From Haliclona indistincta (taxonomy: Eukaryota > Porifera > Demospongiae > Haplosclerida > Chalinidae), in contig OZ024792.1 of NCBI GenBank assembly GCA_964017065.1, positions 1,487,363-1,551,362 of the forward strand: 64,000 nucleotides of DNA. The letters run 5' to 3'. The notes beneath the pieces are model-generated. The model was given only the letters and a program-made list of their open reading frames with translations. It was not told the origin of the DNA and searched no databases. Of the stretch, positions 11,631-22,953 are shown piece by piece. Numbering within the stretch: the stretch's first letter is position 1; the number at the start of each line of letters is the position of its first letter. Made by a program: the position numbers and the translations under genes.

Positions 11631-14063
11631 TGCGTGTGTGCGTGTGTGCGTGTATGTATGTGATGATCACTACTAACCATCAGTGATCGTGGTGGTAGTG
11701 GTGGTAGTGGGAGTAGTAGTAGTAGCAGCAGGAAGAGCGGTAGTAGCAGGAAGAGCAGTAATAGCAGCGGTAGTAGTAGTGGTAGTAGCAGGAAGAGCAG
11801 TAGTAGCACGAAGAGCAGTAGTAGCACGAAGAGCGATAGTAGCAGCGGTAGTAGTAGCAGTAGTAGCACGAAGAGCGGTAGTAGCAGTGGTAGTAGTAGC
11901 GGTAGTAGCAGGAAGAGCGGTAGTAGCAGCGGTAGTAGTAGTGGTAGTAGCAGGAAGAGCAGTAGTAGCAGTGGTAGTAGTAGCGGTAGTAGCAGGAAGA
12001 GCAGTAGTAGCAGCGGTAGTAGCAGGAGGAACAGTATTAGCAGGAGGAGCAGTAGTAACAGGAAGCTTCCCCTCTGAGTAAGAACAATGGATGGTGAGTG
12101 ACCAGTATTGTACAGTAGCTATATTACCTTCAAACACACTAACAGGTAGTCTCAAGCCACTATCGCACTCAGATTCTGTTATTAAAGACTCACAAGATTC
12201 AGCATACAGTTCATCACTTACTATTGTTACTGATAAAATAGTATGTTTCATTGACAGGAAATGTTGTGAAAATAGGACTATTTGATAAAAGTGGAACAGA
12301 AACTTGACCATTAGTAATAGCACATGAATATGCTGCACCTGCACAAGAAAAATGTGAAATTATAGCTCATGAATAGTAATAAGTAACTATACCACTTTTA
12401 GCTAGACTAGGTGCAGTGGTGTTACAGGCGTTAAAATCAGCTTGTGTCACAACTAGGATGCCACTCGATACAGTAGGACAACAGAAGAACAGGGTATCAC
12501 CGGACTCTGCATTTAACTGGTTTTGCAAACTGTGAGGAGAGAGAATATTGTAAACACAAGGAAGTCACAAGGAAGTTTGCCCGCCGCAAGTTGCAATGAA
12601 CAGAGCTCAAATTTAGATGCACCACTTTGGTTGATGATGTTGCCCATTAGAAAACGAAAGCATCGACGGTGCTGATGCCTCGGTGGAGTCAAGTAGCTAG
12701 CTTAGTGCAGTTTAATTGACAACAGACACTAGAATTTTGTATCTGTGCATAGCAATAGCATGACTGTCTTGACCACAAATGTTGACAGTGACACCCTAGA
12801 GTTGGTGATAACTAGCTGCAGCAAGATTGCTGTGATCACTAGAATTCTGTGTTTGAGCAAGACAGTGGAAACATCTGCCAATGTTGTGACACCTTCTGCC
12901 CTAAAGTTGCTGATAACTAGACATGCTTTGACAACACAAAATTGCTGCAGTTATAATTATAATAAAGTTGCAGCAAGATCGACTCATTATTGCTGAGAGA
13001 CTAACTGTAAAATTTAACAACACAGTAACTGCAGCTAAAATGCTACATGATTCTTATTCAGGCAGAAGGCCTGAAGCTGCAGCAATTTAGTATGCAATCA
13101 GAAGTCAAACAATGGTATGAATAATTGGGGTGAGCCTGAGCGAGCCCCACATGGATCGAATGACATACCCCACGAGCTATGTATGCGTGTTACCAGCACA
13201 TGTTACGGACCATTTTTGCAACCCGGACCGTTTAAAATGGGCCGCCGGCTTTGAAATGGGCTGGCCTGTTTTAAATCCGGCTGGAGACCTACTCTGATGG
13301 GAGACCTACTCTGATGCCAACAACATGGATACATAGATCTGTATACAGTCACTCATCGAACACCTTCTCCATGCCAACTCATATTTGGCAGTGCACCAGA
13401 GGACTAACTTCTGCGCCACGATCGAAGCTAGAGAGTTGTATTCATGAGATGCGGAACTGCTTGCTGCTGTTTCATACTTCACGTACAAGATACTCACTTG
13501 CCAAAAGCTAGAAGCATTGTATCACTGAAACCTAGTTATCAAACTATGAGGTCAATGACTCTGCAATGCACTCGCTCAGGCTCGCCCCATATCATGACAA
13601 TCAATCAATCATCTAGTATCAAATAAACTACTGGTCTCCAATGTCAGCATGCACGCGAGCGAGTAGCTTGCCACGTAGCCTGCTAGCTTCCTCGCGCATT
13701 TTCCAGGATCTGGACTTGCGCTTCTATGACTGTAGTATCATAAATGTAACCTACAAGCTACTAGGGCAGTTTTGTCTTCAGAGAATTAATTCTAGATCGC
13801 TACACGTGTACTAAAGGGTGAAATGTGTTTGGACCCCTTTACACATTTTCACGCCTTCACTACACCGTCGCACGCACTCCCGCAGCTAACCTTCCGTCCT
13901 GTGCACTGGTTAAGCTCCAGTCCACCTCCACCACAGTCTCAGCTCCACTAGGCGGATCACATTGAGACTCGCACCATTGAGTGAGGAGGCACACAGCGGC
14001 TATTAGTAACTGCAGCAACCAGCCAGCTCGGTCGCTGAGCTTGACGGCAGTAGCACAAGCCAT
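10496..14063 (-). CDS. Ephrin-like protein C, GPI-anchor-type with expanded stalk
   Basis: Five exons (minus): 13891-14063, 12393-12529, 12222-12338, 11678-12175, 10496-10605; 1035 nt, 344 aa. Signal peptide, four-cysteine ephrin/cupredoxin domain and C-terminal hydrophobic end without a tail match gene B (about 97 aa shorter). The difference is exon 4: about 120 residues of repeated ATTALPATT-like units, a mucin-like O-glycosylation candidate. Its DNA is a GNN-triplet minisatellite (gtagtagcaggaagagc and variants on the plus strand). The last intron contains a 482-bp transposable element that is absent from gene B. The role as a contact ligand is inferred from the family. The repeat-coded length may vary between alleles. 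Confidence 0.62.
10997..11478. mobile_element. Inverted-repeat MITE with a nested foldback
   Basis: The ends are inverted repeats: TACCGTATTTCTTCTAAAG at the left, and the right end reads CGAATTTTTAGAAGAGATACGGTA as two joined halves. The flanking TA could be the target duplication, as in Tc1/mariner-type elements. Inside, about 11225-11410 forms a second palindrome with arms around GATCTTGCATAACGGAAGCG. The paralogous intron of ephrin-like B (about 7310) is the empty site. Confidence 0.75.
13126..13593. mobile_element. Foldback element in intron 1 of ephrin-like C
   Basis: Terminal inverted repeat GGGGTGAGCCTGAGCGAG at the left and CTCGCTCAGGCTCGCCCC at the right, with one mismatch. The segment has no match in the equivalent intron of ephrin-like B. 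No transposase frame is visible. Confidence 0.55.
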
Positions 14064-14588
14064 AGACTGAGGGTAGTTAACTCCAACTCAACGAAAATCT
14101 CGTGCCTATCCTCTCAGTAGCTGTAGAGAGGTTTAGATTCACGTCAGTCGACGGCTAACGGACGGACGGTAAACGCCGGGTGAAGGTGAAAGAAGGTGAA
14201 TTCTAGTCGCCTATACTATATCCACTGTAAACGTATGGGGGTTAATTTAGTACAGTTTCGCAGACAAAATCGAATATTTTCAGCGAGCGAGCAACATTGC
14301 GCGGCTAAAAGCAATAATTATTTCTTCACGAAATAAATAAACACAACAATCATACTTACGCGGGATGATATCCTTCTGGTGTTCAAAGATCTACCACTTT
14401 TAACCATCTGGCTGGGCACGACCATAGATTCGGCCATAGAAGATTGAACCACGACGGTATGAGTAATTGACTATTGAGGGCTAGTCGAGTTTCAAGCTGT
14501 TGTTTCACAGGACCGAAGAACTGTTGAATTGCGAAAATTACATGGAAAGTTCATACTATTATATCATTTCGTTCACGTCATCCTCTGA

Positions 14589-14640
14589 GTCTGGCTATAC
14601 TTCTATCGTCCATTGAGAGGAGAGAATTTAGTGAGCGACA
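14589..14640 (+). pseudogene. Fragment of an ANTXR penultimate exon
   Basis: The sequence tctggctatac...tcgtccattgagagga matches exon 15 of both ANTXR copies (5860-5907, 18882-18929). It has an internal deletion and lies next to a donor-like gtgagcgac. No other ANTXR exons are adjacent, so this is a relic. Confidence 0.7.
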
Positions 14641-15088
14641 AGATTATAGATCTAACATTGTCGTTTTATATATTACTAGGAGTTACGAATACGCATGAAT
14701 GCCTCGCGCTGAGTTTATTAAGTAGTTATAATTGACCAGCTAGTGGGCTCGACAGCAGACGGCCGGCAGGTACAGATACAGCGAGCTAGCTAGCTTCCTG
14801 TTTTCGGCCTCGTGGACTCGTGTCAGACGACCTAGGAGTCAATGCCGGTTCCGTGTATTGTTAGTAGTACTGCTGATGGCGTGCCTTGCTTCTTTTGTGG
14901 CGTTAGACTCAGGCTGCTGCTCTCTGTTTTCTCTTCCCGAGCTGAGCTAGCCACTTGGCTCTGTCAGGAGTAGACTCTGGGATCTAATACGCAACCGGGT
15001 CCAGTGATCCCGTGACCCCGCAGTATAATACGTAGTATGAGCCCTCGCCGTAACCCTGATTAGCATTCCTAAGCGTGACATCGTCTAA

Positions 15089-15099
15089 ATATACATACA

Positions 15100-15128
<29 letters not shown>
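15089..15128. repeat. (ATAC)n microsatellite
   Basis: About ten perfect copies of atac. Confidence 0.95.
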
Positions 15129-15130
<2 letters not shown>

Positions 15131-15310
15131 TAACATTACTGAGAAAACGCACGACGCTCCAGTCCCCCGCACACCGTCGCGATTATTTGCCTCGCGCTAA
15201 GGCGCTCGGCAATTATTGTAGCGATTCATGATAATAATTATTATTATGGTGGCGGTGCACGTAATTAATATTCAACACTCACGCAACGTGAATTTTTCTA
15301 ATATCTATCT

Positions 15311-15545
15311 TTTAAACCATAGTATGAATAATTCTCTTTGATGTAACGACCGTTAATGAGGGTTATAAATCGTGTACAGCCCGCACGCATTTGGCCGCCG
15401 CGTTCGAGAATCCACAAACAAACGGCGCTCGGGCTGCCCTGCGGTCTTCCTGCGACGCAAGGTAGCCAGCTAGACGTTAGGCAAGCAGCGCACTATGGTT
15501 TAAAGTAGTTATATACCTCACAGTCGGTATATAACTACTATATAA
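15311..15545. mobile_element. Dispersed inverted-repeat element, copy 1
   Basis: Ends TTTAAACCATAGT and ACTATGGTTTAAA enclose about 194 bp, followed by a short hairpin (tagttatatac ... gtatataacta). A second copy lies at 31908-32203 in the annexin intron with the same order of parts. No coding capacity, so this looks like a MITE. Confidence 0.7.
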
Positions 15546-15569
15546 GTACAGCGATTTACATAACAGTAT

Positions 15570-15915
15570 GGGGAAAATATTACATGATGCGTCTGTGGCT
15601 GCTATCTCGTCTGTCGAGCAATAGATCGACGCGCTTCAAGCGCAGCAGCATGCAGCACCATCTTGCCCACAGACGTACAGAGCGAATTTCCGTAATACAA
15701 TCTAGATTTTTTGTTAAAGAATTTTCTGGTCTAGGCTTACTGTTTTCCCGGGTTAGCAAAGGAGTATCGAAATTTCGCTCTATACGTCTGTGCGCGCTGG
15801 AATTTGTAAGCTGTAAACGAAGTTCTTTCCGGAGCAAGCAAGCCAAAGTGGAGATAGCAGCCACAGACCGGTCTTTACTGGGGAAAATAAAGCTACTTAT
15901 GCATCTCATTAAATT
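15570..15915. mobile_element. Possible foldback element
   Basis: Inverted segments: tgatgcgtctgtggctgctatctc near the left pairs with gagatagcagccacagac near the right. Inside, ccacagacgtacagagcgaa pairs with ttcgctctatacgtctgtg. The open frames on both strands here are by-products of this palindrome. Confidence 0.5.
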
Positions 15916-16257
15916 GGCGCACCGCCACCTCAACCAAAGGGCATCACATGGTGCACACTATTTAGGAAAATAATATCATCATGTTCAATAGACTAAGAGT
16001 GTCTTGCTCACAGAGGTTCTTTGAATAGAGTGATGCAGCGTGATCACAGAGAGGGCAGTGGAAGTTGTCGTGCACTGGCTGAGCAAGATGGTGTAAAATC
16101 CTTTGCAATTGTTTTGTGCCTTGTTTCATAATTCACCTGCCTTGATTCATGTTGCCTTGATTCATAATTCGCGCGCGCGCTAAAATTATTAGTCACACCT
16201 ACTAGATGTTAAAATAATAACCAGGCAAGTCCCGCTGTAAACATCATTTTTCAGGAG

Positions 16258-19200
16258 ATGAGCGTTCTTGTCACGACGATCTTGGTACTGCTCAGCTGCA
16301 GTTTGCAAGCTCGTGCACAAGTGTCGAGCAGGGTGCCGCAATGCAGAGGTGACTTCGATTTTTATTTCGTGCTGGACACGTGAGTTACTGTTATTATGCT
16401 GCACTGCAATACAGTTCTACTACACCTGTTCAGATCAGGAAGCGTGAGGGAGAATTTTCAATCAGAAGTTGTTCCCTTCGTTAAAAGCGTGTCCAACAAC
16501 TTCATCAAGTGAGTAGCATATGCTGTCATAATTACTGAGGAATTATCTTCCCCTTCTGTAGTCCTGATTTTCGTTTGTCATTCGTTACCTTCGCCTCTAC
16601 AGCAACTGTTTACCTGAAACTGACTTCCAACAGGTGAGCATGCATTCTATCATAAACAGTTTAACATCAAATAACTTGCATTGCACTGGTTTTAATTGTA
16701 TCATGGTTGATTGTATCAGCAATGCAAACAAGCAAGTGGGATTATTTTGGTTACTGCACTACTAAAAGCATGATCCAACCAGACATAACTGTAGTAAAGT
16801 ATACTTGTAAGTAGGAGACCAAGTATAGTAATTCAGAGTAGGAGTATACTTCAGTGCATTCAGCAAAAATCCTTTTTACTAAGGAAGAGGAAGTATAGCT
16901 GCTTGTGTAAACTGTATGGTCAGATTGAGGCGGAATTAATAAATTTACAACAACTGGACTAGATATTTCATTTCATTTCCTTTACTGGGAAATGAAATGA
17001 AACAAAAAGTCCCTACTGGGACTTTGAAATGAAACAAAAAGTCCCTACTGGGACTTTTTGGGACTTTTTGAAATGAAACAAAAAGTCCCTACTGGGACTT
17101 TTTGTAAAGAAGGTAATTCAACCCTAGCTGCAAGTGCAGTAACATGAGCCTATGCACTGTATGTATGCTGTTGGAGACTGTGAGCCTGACAGGATATGGG
17201 TACTCCAAATTGCACTCATACCACTTTTATTATTTTAAAACTAATATGATTATTGTGCAGGCAAGCCATACTCCAGTCAGTTAAGAAGCTTAGCAACATT
17301 CGACCCACTGGTATTACTATTTTGTCAAGTGGACTAGCAAAGGTAATTATAATCAAATTTCACAGTGTGATCCTCTGCTTGTTGTACACAGGTCAATGAA
17401 CAGATAGACCAGTTTGGAGATGATACAGCTAGTGTGATATTGGTTCTTACTGATGGAAGGCTAGCAGATGGCGTTCAAGCTTATCGACAGGTGAGCTTAA
17501 TACTGACTTGTGTGAGGAAATTGTAAGGCGCACAATACTCGTGCAAATTTTTTTTATTTCCAGGCTGATGCATCTAGAAGGAAAGGTGCTACAATATTTG
17601 TTATTGGGATTGGTTCAATAAATAATACACAAGTAGGCACTTATAGTAATTGTAATAATTTAGTGTTTTGGTTTACAGCTGACTAGAGTGGTTGGTGGAA
17701 TCATGAAAAGAATTTTTCTCATTGGACAATTTTCTCATCTGCAGACAGTTGTTAATGAGGTGACTATACTATACTGGTAACTGCAACTATCGACTGCCTG
17801 TTATTCATAGGTAGTGAATGATACATGTGTTGAGATACAGAGAGCAAATCCACAGACAGTATGTACAGGACAGTCTACTGAGCTGATAGGGCGGGGCTTC
17901 ACCAATGCCCCTAGTAACAGAACCATTGCATGTCGCATTCTAGTCATTGGAACAAACCAATCATACAGTGAGTGCAGTACAGTCACATAGCATTGAGGTG
18001 TGTCTGTAGTTACTAGACCAACTGAGCCAGTCCAGTATGACAGGATCGTGTGTGAAGTACCACTATTGAATCAAACCAGGTCAGTACAACAACCATAATG
18101 ATAGTGAAGTATATTCTTTCTCAGTGAGGTATTGCTGCAAGTGACTCTCAATGGAATATCATACATTTCCAGCAATGTGACAGTGCTTGTTGACAGATGT
18201 GTTGTAAGCACTTTTGACTTGAAGTATTACTGATCAGTCTAATGTGTTTAATTCAGAGTGGTGTATCTGCTGGACTTGTTGTGGGGATGACAATTTCGCT
18301 TCTCTTTCTGCTAGCTCTGCTCTTATTGTTGCTCTGGTTCTTCTTCCCAGTACTGGCTGGAGTCACTGTTCGTGTTGCTCGCAACAAACCACAGGACCCA
18401 GAACAGGTGAGCAAACGCCACGTGTACTACTTTGGCAAGAAACAAACATGCTCCATATGCATGACAGATATTTCTCTACACAGCCTCAAGCAGTGCCACC
18501 AAAGAAATGGGCGACAGTAGATGCATCGTATTATGGTGGAGGAGGAGCTGGTGGTATCAAACCAGTCACTGTATGCTGTATTATAGCTGCTGCATGTAAT
18601 ATAGTACTGTGTTGCAGGTGCGTTGGGGTGATAAAGGAGCTACTGAAGAAGGCAACAAGCTGTCAAAGTCTAAGGTAATGCATGATGGTGACGCATATGC
18701 AGCAGTCACTTTATGTGTCCTACAGGATGCTAATGTAGTTGCTGTTCATACGACAGCTGGATATAAACCTCAATCTGTTCATCCTACTAACACAGGTTGC
18801 TGGTCAGCTTTCAAGGTAAGCGACAATCACCATTGAAATTCAACTCTCCCTACTATCATAATTTAGTCCAAGGTTCTGTCTGGCTATACTATAGCAGCCT
18901 CTTATCGTCCATTAAGAGGAGAGGGATCAGTGAGTGATTTCTTTCTAGTATCTCAATTGCATATTCACTCATATTATCTCTACGATAGAGGATCATAGAA
19001 TGGCAGCCCTTCAGTGACTCAACTACAACACAAGCCCAGTCTACAAGGAATTCGACTTATAAAAATGGGGTACATAAGCTTTTTGTATGTAACCAACAAA
19101 CTGTTTGTCATGATCTATTCTCCACATGTAGTCAACCAACCAATCAGGTGACAATAAGGAGCAAGCTCGAACAAGGACTATGTCACAGACTCAGAAACTC

Positions 19201-19440
19201 CAATCCTCTTCTCAACCTGCACCACCTCGTCCTACAGCTCCATCCCGCCCTAGAGCTCCTTCTCGTCCTGCTCCTCCATCCCGTCCTCCTCCTCCTCGTG
19301 TTGTTTCAGCTGTTCTACCAGGACACATACCCACTGCTTCTCTTCAGCAAGATAATCCAAACAATTCTCGCCGTTATACTGCTCTACCTCATCCAAAAGT
19401 ACCAGTGCAACGCCCTACTAGCGCTAGTGTCGTGTACTGA
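16258..19440 (+). CDS. ANTXR: Anthrax-toxin-receptor-like vWA membrane protein, copy 2
   Basis: Seventeen exons: 16258-16379, 16434-16508, 16562-16633, 17261-17342, 17392-17490, 17564-17632, 17679-17759, 17811-17967, 18010-18079, 18125-18203, 18257-18406, 18484-18570, 18618-18674, 18726-18815, 18867-18929, 18989-19069, 19132-19440; 580 aa. Same architecture and exon phases as copy 1: signal peptide, vWA (DTSGS, GIT, VLTDG), Ig-like part, TM, PPKKWATVDASYYGG tail motif. Exon 8 lacks three codons present in copy 1. An extra last exon gives a Pro/Arg/Ser-rich tail (PAPPRPTAPSRPRAP...) full of SH3-type ligands. Known relatives link matrix collagens to the cytoskeleton. Exon 16 is predicted to splice at aatggg/gtacat; reading through instead would change the tail. 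Confidence 0.88.
16960..17115. repeat. Hairpin-forming minisatellite in ANTXR copy 2 intron 3
   Basis: Three to four repeats contain gaaatgaaacaaaaagtccc and tactgggacttt. Each unit is self-complementary (aaaaagtccc/gggactttt), so each could fold as a small hairpin. Confidence 0.7.
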
Positions 19441-19526
19441 GCAACTTACAGTAATCTTGACAGAGTACATACGTAGAGATGTACATCATAAAAAAATAGT
19501 TATTCTATTAACCTATGAAAAAATAA

Positions 19527-20243
19527 CTAGCTTGACAGGGCTACTGAAATAGAAATCAGCAACATAGCACCATAGTATGTGCTCATTACAAGCACCTGTC
19601 CCATTGGCACCTTTGCTCGCCACTTTTCGATAGAAAGCAGTACGTCTGACAGGTAGAACAAAGCGGCTCCCACAGCTCCGCAACCGGTGGAGTAGGAAAG
19701 GAATTTCTGTGCCTGGATGATACCGCACCAGAGCATCAGAGAGATGAGTAGGGTGTAGATTATGGTCGGTAGAACCATTGCTCTCTCAAAGCACGGATAT
19801 ATGTACATGTATATACAAGTGGACATCACCAGCACACATACTCCTGATGATATCTCGTATGTAGTCAACTGTGATAGAGTATAGAGGTTGTCTGAAAACA
19901 TCATTACTAGAAACCCTTGACCGATAGCGAATGAGACGAGCCCGTACAAGAACAGGCTAGGAAAGACCAGGTATGCATCCCCCATCAGACAGAATAACAG
20001 AGACCAGTTGAATTTAGAGAGTCGAGGAAGAAAAGCAGAGCCCTTGATGTCAAAAGGAGCTGCCACACTCAAGATGACTTGAGTGTTAGCATAACCAAGG
20101 ATCAAGAGAGGGATTATCTTGAAGATAAGCTTGAGGAAGCGATTGTTTGAGTTCATGAAGAAGAGCATGTAGAATAGAGAAGCTGTCCCGTAGGCTAGAG
20201 CAATGTAGTGGAGCATGTTTGCTTGAGTAGAAGAAGAAACCAC
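19527..20243 (-). CDS. TMEM86: TMEM86/YhhN-family lysoplasmalogenase
   Basis: Single-exon 238-aa protein, almost entirely hydrophobic, with seven to eight predicted membrane helices. The family motifs are visible: an acidic GDAYLVFP after an early helix and a late LFYLSDVLLSIEKW, matching the conserved GD and SD positions of YhhN proteins. TMEM86A/B enzymes hydrolyse the vinyl-ether bond of lysoplasmalogens in internal membranes; activity here is by family. A second ATG lies nine codons in. It is divergent to HBS1L with only 90 bp between starts, so a shared promoter is likely. It ends 87 bp from the 3' end of ANTXR copy 2, convergent. Confidence 0.85.
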   Translation of the reverse strand: MVSSSTQANMLHYIALAYGTASLFYMLFFMNSNNRFLKLIFKIIPLLILGYANTQVILSVAAPFDIKGSAFLPRLSKFNWSLLFCLMGDAYLVFPSLFLYGLVSFAIGQGFLVMMFSDNLYTLSQLTTYEISSGVCVLVMSTCIYMYIYPCFERAMVLPTIIYTLLISLMLWCGIIQAQKFLSYSTGCGAVGAALFYLSDVLLSIEKWRAKVPMGQVLVMSTYYGAMLLISISVALSS

Positions 20244-20333
20244 GGTACCTCGCCTGGTAAAACAAGCTTAAGGGCGTGTCTCGTTTTCAGTTTCGCACGT
20301 GGTGCGCTGTCATTAGAACGGCGGCCTTCCAAC
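20244..20333. promoter_or_regulatory. Compact divergent promoter TMEM86/HBS1L
   Basis: Only 90 bp lies between the two opposite start codons. The region is moderately GC-rich without an obvious TATA box. Confidence 0.5.
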
Positions 20334-22215
20334 ATGGCGAGGCATAGGAACATTCGTAACCTGGACGTCTACGAGGGTGAGTCAGCTAACGTGCCGGCAT
20401 AGGATACTGCTTGGTTACTGTTTCCTCTAGAGCGAGACTATGGGGACGTGTACGGCCGTTCTTATGAGGACGACATGGTTGCTTCTCCTGACACAGAAGG
20501 TCGGGTCACTGTTTCACTCACTCCCTGTACTCTCTCTGGTCCTTCTTTAGCCCAGTTTCTTTATCAGCGCGAAGTACACGCCGGGCCTTCACTGATGACG
20601 TACATGCAGCAGCGTCAGGCGCCAGCAGTGAAAACCTTGTCAGCATCGGGTGGTAATGGAGCAGGAACAGTACTGAGATCACAAAGTGACTCTGCTACTC
20701 AAGGTTTGAGTTTATGTATTCAAGAATCCCCCTCTCACTCCCTCTCTATCTCCTTCTCCCTCTCCTTTCCTCCCTCTCTCGATCAGGTGTTAGCGCTCTA
20801 CCAGCTCGCTTATCCAATCTCTCAGTCGGTTCATCATCTTCCTCTTCATTATCTATTCATCATGTCAGACAAGGTATAGGCTTTGCTGTTGTATAAGTAA
20901 ACTTAAAATAATTCTCTTTTCTCTCCTTCTCCTCCTCCTCTCTCTCTCTCTCTCTCTCTGACCATTCTGGTAAGGTAAGACTCACACGACTCACAACAAT
21001 CACCATCACTGAAATCACCCTCACAACAATCACCATCACTGAAATCATCCTCACAACAATCACCACCTCTCAGCTTATCTTCACTTATCTCCGCCCACAC
21101 TGGACATGGTCGCAATACGACACTTGTTACTTTCAAGCCGGCTCAATCCTCCTCAAGCTCACTATCTGAGTTGCTTGCTACTAAACAGAATGCCTCACAG
21201 GAGAAGCTGTCGTCTGATGCAGCTCAGTCACAGCCTTCACTGTCACAGCTTGTGGGAATGAATAAATCCTCCACTCAATTCAAATCTCCAACTCTGTTGA
21301 AAGCCTTGTCCTCCACGAAAGCTTCTTCCATTCCATTCAAGGCCCCTCCCACTCCATTCAAAGCCCCACCCTCTTCCACAGTCCCTTCCTCCTCCCCATT
21401 CAAAGCCCCACCCTCCTCCACAGTCTCTCCCTCTTCACCATTCAAAGTTCCTCCCTCCTCTCCATTCAAATCTCCTCCCTCCTCCACACCCTCACTATCT
21501 GATCTTGTGAGGCAGAACACTACCAGTCGGTCGCAGGGTTCTGCTACCAATCAGCCAGTAACAAGGAGACCTCCTCCTGGTCTCGCTACTGCTGGTCCCA
21601 TCAGCTTGTCCCAGTTGATGCAGCAACACCAGCAGAACAAAGGAGAACCCAGTAGCCAGCCAACCACCACCCCTCAGTTCAACATTCCTTCTCCTCCTCC
21701 TGGATTTGTCTCTTCTTCTTCCTCTTTGTCTGACCTTGTTAGGAAGCATAGAGATCCTGGTTGTCATACGGCACAGACTGGTTCTCATTCTACGCGTACC
21801 ATGTCCACACTTGTCAACAGGTTTGATTCGCTCTATCAGCCCTCCTCTCCCTCATCTCCTTCAGCTGATAAGCCGCCAGTGGCATGCCCTGCTAGTGGAT
21901 CAATGTTCTCTCTGGTTATCGGTAGAGGCACGCTGTCAGGCAAAGTCACTCGTCATCAAGCCGCCGCTAGGAGAGCAAGGATAGTGAGAGAGATGAGGAG
22001 GCGATATTACGATGGATTACTGTTCGACTTCTCCACTCCATCAAATGATGACATGATTAAAAGCAAGCGAAGTGGTGGAGCTAGCTGGAGATAGCACCGC
22101 CTCTGGACCCGTTCTAAAGCAACTTTAATACCAACAACATTTTATTTTTGAATTTTTTGAATTTTTTCAGTAAACAAAATATTTTTATACAAGCTCTGAC
22201 AACATACTTTTCATG

Positions 22216-22283
<68 letters not shown>

Positions 22284-22316
22284 CTCTCTCCCCCCTCCCT
22301 CCCTCCCTCCCTCCCT

Positions 22317-22370
<54 letters not shown>

Positions 22371-22874
22371 GGTGGCTCTCCTGTACGGATCACTTCCTCC
22401 TCATCCACTCCTCGTCTGGGGTTCGTCACACCAGCTGGCAGCCGATCCCCAAGGTGAGCAGCGCCGCCATCACTCATTGCTGCCTCACTCATCTCTCAGC
22501 ATACCTTCGAGCCCCGCCCGATCACCATCTCCATCAGGCCGTGCCACGCCTCCTACCTCGACCACACCCCATGTCACACCTGTTAGACAGCTACCACAGC
22601 GCCAGGTGTCACGAGGAAAGAACTTAGTAAGAATGACAGAGAGATAGGATTTGAAGTTTCTTCTTTTAGATCAATGTTTTAGCTGAGTATAAGAAAAGAG
22701 TGGAATCGGATAAGCCGCAAGTTAACCTTGTAGTTATTGGTGAGTGGGTGTGGTTATGGGAGTGGTTAATATGTCGTTTGTGGTTTAGGTCATGTTGATG
22801 CTGGTAAGAGCACACTAATGGGTCACCTACTGTTTCTAAAGGGACAAGTCTCTAAAAAGACGTTGCACAAGTAA

Positions 22875-22953
<79 letters not shown>

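Larger units (their letters stand above)
14064..16257. other. Repeat-rich spacer between ephrin-like C and ANTXR copy 2
   Basis: No intact gene recognised. The spacer holds an ANTXR exon relic (14589-14640), an (ATAC)n run (15089-15128), an inverted-repeat element (15311-15545) and another inverted repeat (about 15570-15915). The promoter of ANTXR copy 2 is presumably near the right end. Confidence 0.5.

Noticed and set aside
11683..12081. Plus-strand 132-aa Val/Gly/Ala-rich frame
   Set aside because: It is antisense to the triplet-repeat stalk exon of ephrin-like C; low complexity explains the open frame.
15580..15973. Overlapping 117-aa and 129-aa frames on opposite strands
   Set aside because: They coincide with an inverted-repeat element, so both frames mirror the palindrome.
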